Shown piece by piece: positions 35,101-37,966 of a stretch of DNA of 37,966 bases. Both the position numbers and the translations under genes were made by a program. Origin of the DNA: an uncultured Bacteroidales bacterium (lineage in GTDB: Bacteria; Bacteroidota; Bacteroidia; Bacteroidales; WCHB1-69); the NCBI GenBank assembly GCA_900316305.1, contig ONCM01000002.1, positions 1-37,966 on the forward strand. Direction: 5' to 3'. The notes beneath the pieces are model-generated. The model searched no databases. It was not told the origin of the DNA and saw nothing but the letters and a program-made list of their open reading frames with translations. Position 1 is the stretch's first letter. Each line of letters opens with the position of its first letter.

Positions 35101-37207
35101 CTGCGCTGAGGGTTACGAGAGTGATTGGTACTCCACCCAGTTTACGATTGATTGTCATCCCGTCCATCTGGCTTACCACAAGACCGCGTGCGAAACCTAC
35201 ACATGGTCAGCCGCTGAAGGTGGTAACGGTCAGATTTACACGACGAGCGGTACATATTTCAACCCGCATGCTGATGTTTACGAATGTGAGCAGGTGGATA
35301 CCCTGTACCTGACCATCAATAACCCTGTCCATTTGGCTTACCACAAGACGGCGTGCGAAACTTATACGTGGACAGCTGCTGAAGGTGGTAACGGTCAGAC
35401 TTACACGACGAGTGGTACTTATTATTATCCTCATGCTGATGCCAACCAATGTGAGCAAGTGGATACGCTGTACCTGACGATCAATAACCCTGTCCATTTG
35501 GCATACCACAAGACCGAGTGTGAAACCTATACTTGGTCAGCCGCTGAAGGTGGTAATGGTCAGACTTACGCGACGAGTGGTATTTACTATTATCCTCATG
35601 CCGATGCCAACCAATGTCAGCAAGTGGATACGCTCTATCTGACGATCAACAACTCTGTCCATTTGGCATACCACAAGACCGAATGTGAAACCTATACTTG
35701 GTCAGCCGCTGAAGGTGGTAACGGTCAAACCTACACGACGAGCGGTACTTACTATTATCCTCATACTGACGCCAACCAATGTCAGCAAGTGGATACGCTC
35801 TATCTGACGATTAACAATCCTGTCCATTTGGCTTACCACAAGACCGAATGCGAAACCTACACTTGGTCAGCCGCTCAGGGTGGTAACGGTCAGACCTACA
35901 CGACCAGTGGTACCTATTATTATCCTCATGCTGACGCCAACCAATGTCAACAAGTGGATACGCTCTACCTGACGATCAACAATCCTGTCCACCAATCTTA
36001 CACGGTTGACGCTTGCGACTCCTACAAGTGGGTGGTCGGCTCTTGGTCACAGACCTACACGACGCCTGGCGTTAAGCTCCATTCGCATAGTGACGCTAAT
36101 GGCTGTACGCAGGTGGATACCCTGCACCTGACGCTGCGTCACAGCACCACTGGCATTGACGAGGTGACCGCTTGCAACAGCTACACCTGGATTAACGGTA
36201 CTACCTACACCCAGAGCACCAACACCCCGACCTACACGTTGACCAACGCCGCGGGTTGCGACAGTGTGGTGACGCTGCACCTGACGGTGAATCACAGTCG
36301 CCCGGTGTCTTATACCATTACCGAATGCGACAGCTACACTTGGATTGATGGTATTACCTACAATGCATCCACAACGGCAACCTATTCACACGAGGATGTC
36401 CATGGCTGTACGCAAGTGGATACATTGTACCTGACGATCAATTACTCTGCTACCAAAGACCTGTATGACACGGTCTGCGAGGGCAAGCCTTATTATCTGA
36501 ACGGATTCATCATCCCGGGTTCTGAAAATGTGGAAGGTGACCATACTCATACGCTGAACTTGTTTACGATTAATCAATGCGACAGCACCGTGACGCTGCA
36601 CCTCCACGTCAACATTTGTGACGAAACCTGCGGTCAGCCGATCACCGATATCGACAACAACAGCTATGAAACCATGCCGGTGCACCGTCTCTGCTGGATG
36701 ACCTCCAACCTCCGCACCACGCGTTATTCTGACGGTACGACGATTCCGTTCGCTATCGTGTACTCTTACCCGTATGATCCGAACAACACGGATAACCTGA
36801 TGACCTTCGGCAGACTCTACAACTGGACATCCGCGTCCAAGGCTGCTGCTGCAACGCCGCTGCAAGGTGTTTGTCCTGATGGCTGGAGACTCCCGACCCA
36901 AGCTGAGTTCGAAGAGCTGAGCACCTTCTACACGGAAACCCAACTCCGTTCCACCGCCAACTGGATCCAGGGTGCCGGCACCAACGAGAGCGGCTTCAAC
37001 AAGCAGCCCGGCGGTTTCTACAACGGTACCACCGGCATCTGCGAGCGTTTGGGTGCTTCTGCCCACTTCTACACGGCTGACACGCAGGCCAACGGCGTGA
37101 TCTATCAGATCTCCGACTACTCCTGCGATTCCGTTACTTACGATGTGACCGACAATCCGCAGGACGGCCGTAGCATCCGTTGCGTCAGAGACCTCGGTAA
37201 CGACTAA
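29171..37207 (+). CDS. 2678-residue surface protein: anchor-J, fn3, GEVED, tandem repeats, FISUMP
   Basis: Signal peptide 1-21 (MKKVLFFLMFALFCIPWAMRA). Choice-of-anchor J modules lie at about 22-178, 262-450, 880-1030, 1171-1345 and 1492-1644, separated by fn3 modules. The fourth is embedded within an fn3 module. A GEVED domain covers about 627-780 (WVDLNNDMDFDDEGEILYYG). A DAYGDGWNGN module lies near 1724-1822. Five near-identical 55-residue repeats (about 1996-2271) follow, each with two cysteines, then four degenerate repeats ending in TLHLTV-type text. The C-terminus is a FISUMP domain (about 2486-2678; WMTSNLRTTRY, GRLYNWTSA, CPDGWRLPTQAEFEEL). No LYPNP-type sorting domain is present, unlike the other large proteins here, so the export or anchoring route is unclear. 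A long stalk-like adhesin is inferred. Confidence 0.93.
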   Translation: MKKVLFFLMFALFCIPWAMRAQEPIPYNEGFESMSTAADLTDAGWIWTTSHSGSFLGIATSAGYIQTGSKALVIDSWDAGSSTDYVIVGLPEFNQDINTLQITFSYMVSTGTVYVGYLTDANDASTFVSVQSFSSSNSYTTKKVELNTVPANAARIAIKYVNWYRCYIDDIEVKAIPSCSKPETVTATPAGHVTWTGEGTTWNLNYKASSDAAWTEVNGITAMSYDIPGLATNTVYSVSVQNVCEDNSTTDWTTATFTTLAAIPLVEPFASSSIPTGWSRYTGLLSDVMAGTATLSSGGGWSFSTGNGVFDNHAKANIYNTGRTYWLVAPTLSMQDNVQLSFDLALTKYNGTLDPVTPGLQEDDKFVVLITTDGGDSWTILRQWDNAGSEYVYDNIACSAVGQNVTIDLSGYAGQNIAVAFYGESTVATSGSDNNLHIDNVSIDYIPSCAKPTGLAKSNVAAHTVDLSWTSDASAWVVAYKASEDEEFTEVNVTENPYTLPGLTPETAYTAKVRANCGGAYSDWTNVVSFTTTVACPAPTGLTTVSEGYDATFSWTGSANAYDVAFTASAVADPAENIEANNFTETNYTQYDLELGDYYFWVRANCGEEDGYSSWAGPKNIHIGYCVPKPSSRDGKGITSVVFGTGDNVVNNVDETSGLPSTSPYYGDYSTMVGAVQAGVESPVNITYATGQTYGTFIWVDLNNDMDFDDEGEILYYGMSASTNPTTLNATITIPATQPTGDYIMRIGGADLAFDNSNSANPCYTGTWANFHDYTLRVLEAPSCLAPNALLATPTTNSAELSWTANSGETSWTVYYKKASDEDYVMVPDVTENPYNLPGLDDATEYEYYVVANCSETDMSDPSVTFSFSTKCNAIVVDADNPFIENFDATTFPPTSCWDNIAADSYKWTRNMSYSKTGAASAYSGYYGDIYLVMPELAIAEGGTDVQLTFWSYNSYSSSYDKNSVVLLNGDNETEIWTTASVTQSWVESIVDLSEYKGQTIRLAFKYEGDDAHGWYVDSVKVAFVEACPKPTNLTAQNPGSTSVALRWYVNGDETAWQISTGDDENPIDVVADDVSRTHTVIGGNIVTYLDYTLTGLDAETEYTVKVRANCGAEDGVSDWSNSVVFTTLASCLAPDALDVAGITAHEAEVSWNGSGESYVVSYRTAAYMNGIEEEFGSSIPTGWENKTGLLSSIMEGADFSSSTQWAFGSNNNVFDNHARINIYGGSRYGWLITPSLEVPSGATFTFDLALTAYSGSGAASGTCDDDRFVVLAYVNNAWTILREWNNSGAVDVYNEIPTAGETVTIDIADYVGQNVKFAFYGESTINNNGDNNLHIDNVAIGTPVAAGDWDEVSTSEFSTPLTDLTPETKYEFKVKAICDEDNNVESEYSEPEFFTTTEACPVPTVLTATATNNSAELGWTANAGESAWTVYYKKADNPDFTAVSVTENPYTVEPLDAATEYVFYVEANCSETETSEPSTTFSFTTPCEAQDITYTYDFEDAAPFICWTPIAGAAVVNGNSAHEGSNYLKFSGTTSNMIALPQFSNATNTLRLEFWTRPEDRTYPSCGSFSVGYMTDLEDASSFVAVATYAYNDWTSNIYEKKTVDFNEAPANAYIAMRQHDCAYNYYWYVDDVTVKEMPSCPAPTGLTVSYTGGDEATVSWTSEATAWNLDVNGTVIPVTENPYTLTDLTLATDYDVKVQAVCGSEVSEWTSTKSFTTDACMPAELTVVNYELTDAYGDGWNGNAIKVKNANCEEIGSLTIANGASASGTLRICGDYLSFEWKVGSYPGEASWSFTDANGNPLFSGTGSTNMATGDVIYTIGGISRPSRLVPANVASTHALLNWYENGEATTWQIMLNNDEEHLITTTNNPYALSGLTPETPYTYKVRSVNAGDTSTWSCSEGSFTTTACYTPSDLQAAVVGYQVALTWDAGSDETDWNIRYRKVGAADWNTATSDGEEYTFTGTPGSYEAGVQAVCAEGYESDWYSTQFTIDCHPVHLAYHKTACETYTWSAAEGGNGQIYTTSGTYFNPHADVYECEQVDTLYLTINNPVHLAYHKTACETYTWTAAEGGNGQTYTTSGTYYYPHADANQCEQVDTLYLTINNPVHLAYHKTECETYTWSAAEGGNGQTYATSGIYYYPHADANQCQQVDTLYLTINNSVHLAYHKTECETYTWSAAEGGNGQTYTTSGTYYYPHTDANQCQQVDTLYLTINNPVHLAYHKTECETYTWSAAQGGNGQTYTTSGTYYYPHADANQCQQVDTLYLTINNPVHQSYTVDACDSYKWVVGSWSQTYTTPGVKLHSHSDANGCTQVDTLHLTLRHSTTGIDEVTACNSYTWINGTTYTQSTNTPTYTLTNAAGCDSVVTLHLTVNHSRPVSYTITECDSYTWIDGITYNASTTATYSHEDVHGCTQVDTLYLTINYSATKDLYDTVCEGKPYYLNGFIIPGSENVEGDHTHTLNLFTINQCDSTVTLHLHVNICDETCGQPITDIDNNSYETMPVHRLCWMTSNLRTTRYSDGTTIPFAIVYSYPYDPNNTDNLMTFGRLYNWTSASKAAAATPLQGVCPDGWRLPTQAEFEELSTFYTETQLRSTANWIQGAGTNESGFNKQPGGFYNGTTGICERLGASAHFYTADTQANGVIYQISDYSCDSVTYDVTDNPQDGRSIRCVRDLGND
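35157..35986 (+). repeat. Five tandem 165-bp coding repeats
   Basis: The phrase gtccat(c/t)tggc recurs at 35162, 35327, 35492, 35657 and 35822, and a diverged copy starts at 35987. The period is exactly 165 bp (55 codons). Copies 2 to 5 are the most alike at the nucleotide level, including shared synonymous sites, which points to recent duplication or gene conversion. Confidence 0.9.
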
Positions 37208-37227
37208 TCGGGATTTCCCCATATTTG

Positions 37228-37268
37228 AAAAGCACCATGACGGTTTTCGCCGTCATGGTGCTTTTTTT
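37228..37268 (+). terminator. Rho-independent terminator of the giant surface protein
   Basis: A stem of about 16 bp, AAAAGCACCATGACGG with its complement, around a TTTTCG loop, followed by T-runs. It begins 21 bp after the stop. Confidence 0.9.
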
Positions 37269-37373
37269 GACTATTGACTATTGAACCTAGGGCTCCGCTT
37301 CGCTTCACCCTAGGCTGACATACGTCGGGCCTTCAGCCCTTTTGGAATAATCTCTGTTTCCTATTGCCTATTG
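37268..37373. repeat. REP-like palindrome doublet flanked by heptamer pairs
   Basis: Perfect CCTAGGG / CCCTAGG (37286-37292 and 37308-37314) around a cgcttcgc-rich loop, followed by GGGC-cttca-GCCC (37327-37339). Two tgactat units lie to the left (37268-37281) and two cctattg units to the right (37360-37373). The layout resembles dispersed REP-like elements of Bacteroidetes chromosomes. Confidence 0.6.
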
Positions 37374-37385
37374 CCTAAAAAATTG

Positions 37386-37393
37386 TATTTTTG
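37386..37393 (+). promoter_or_regulatory. -7 box for trpS
   Basis: TATTTTTG followed by CAA, 33 bp upstream of the trpS ATG, matching TAnnTTTG. Confidence 0.6.
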
Positions 37394-37426
37394 CAACCCA
37401 ATAGAAATGATAGAATATATAATATA

Positions 37427-37966
37427 ATGGACAGAGTTGTTAGCGGTATCCGGCCGACCGGATTCTTACATTTGGGCAACTATTTCGGAGCCCTCAGAAA
37501 TTTCATTAAGATGCAGGAAGAAAACGATTGTTTCTTCTTTATTGCTGATTATCACTCTCTTACAACGCACCCGACTCCGTTGGATCTGCAGTCCAACGTC
37601 AGAAATATCCTCATTGAATATATCGCCGCCGGTCTTGATCCCGAGAAGGCGACCATCTATGTGCAGAGCGACGTGCCGCAGGTGTGCGAGCTTTCGCTGC
37701 TGCTCTCGATGAATGTGTATGTGGGTGAGCTGCAGCGCGTGGCCTCCTTCAAGGAGAAGGTGCGCCGCCAGCCCGACAACGTGAATGCCGGTCTGCTGAC
37801 CTATCCCGTGCTGATGGCCGCCGACATCCTGCTGCACCGCGCCGATAAGGTGCCCGTGGGCAAAGATCAGGAGCAACACCTCGAAATGACCCGTGATTTC
37901 GCACAGCGTTTCAACCGCATTTACAAGAATGAGTACTTCAAACTGCCTGTTGCTTACAACTTTGGT
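37427..37966 (+). CDS. trpS: Tryptophan--tRNA ligase (N-terminal 180 residues)
   Basis: A class I aminoacyl-tRNA synthetase that charges tRNA-Trp. The frame starts MDRVVSGIRPTGFLHLGNY, where HLGN is the HIGH-type ATP-binding motif. It continues with FFFIADYHSLT and the conserved YPVLMAADILLHRADKVPVGKDQEQHLEMTRD pattern (only parts quoted). The gene runs off the right edge before the KMSKS motif, so about half is visible. It has its own -7 box and lies downstream of the REP-like element. No Trp-attenuator or T-box-like leader is seen in the short 5' region. Confidence 0.96.
   Translation, partial: MDRVVSGIRPTGFLHLGNYFGALRNFIKMQEENDCFFFIADYHSLTTHPTPLDLQSNVRNILIEYIAAGLDPEKATIYVQSDVPQVCELSLLLSMNVYVGELQRVASFKEKVRRQPDNVNAGLLTYPVLMAADILLHRADKVPVGKDQEQHLEMTRDFAQRFNRIYKNEYFKLPVAYNFG

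Noticed and set aside
35157-35986. Regular repeats considered as a CRISPR array
   Set aside because: The 165-bp period is multiple of three, coding throughout and without unique spacers.
1-37966. tRNA, rRNA, integrase or transposase genes
   Set aside because: I looked for tRNA T-arm motifs and for recombinase/transposase signatures in all open frames and saw none.

Overview
The window looks like the chromosome of a member of the Bacteroidetes, most likely order Bacteroidales. The signs are T9SS type A C-terminal sorting domains, choice-of-anchor J / fibronectin III surface proteins, a C10 (streptopain-type) peptidase, a GEVED domain, a FISUMP domain, and -7 promoter boxes of the TAnnTTTG type. 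Housekeeping genes (hisS, ffh, lpd, dnaE, trpS) are interleaved with very large exported proteins. No rRNA, tRNA, phage structural gene, CRISPR array or transposase was found.

Layout: (1) 1-10846, minus strand: two giant paralogous secreted multidomain proteins; the first runs off the left edge. (2) 10997-14518, minus strand: a C10 peptidase with sorting domain, followed 21 bp later by a RecD-like SF1 helicase. (3) 14807-17654, plus: hisS and a DUF389 membrane protein. (4) 17715-18397: a lipocalin-like fragment and a small exported protein. (5) 18483-21115: an iron-type alcohol dehydrogenase and an aldehyde dehydrogenase, a two-gene operon. (6) 21380-28002: ffh, lpd, dnaE, all plus strand and closely spaced. 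(7) 28003-29170: an accessory island with a PBECR-like putative RNase/toxin gene, a candidate small RNA, 19-bp direct repeats on both sides and a MITE-like inverted repeat. (8) 29171-37207: a 2678-residue surface protein with fn3, anchor-J, GEVED, tandem 55-residue repeats and a C-terminal FISUMP domain. (9) 37427 to the end: the start of trpS.

The most unusual feature cuts across the genes. Many gaps hold tandem repeats with a period of exactly 7 bp but with unrelated unit sequences (attctac, attcata, ttattgg, ctaactg, tgtagaa, ggtttca, cctattg, tgactat). Five gene ends either take their stop codon from such an array or touch it directly. Because 7 is not a multiple of 3, most of these arrays place stop codons in all three frames of the upstream gene. 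One array lies inside the coding sequence of a T9SS sorting domain, and its only degenerate unit is changed at exactly the bases that would otherwise form an in-frame TAG.
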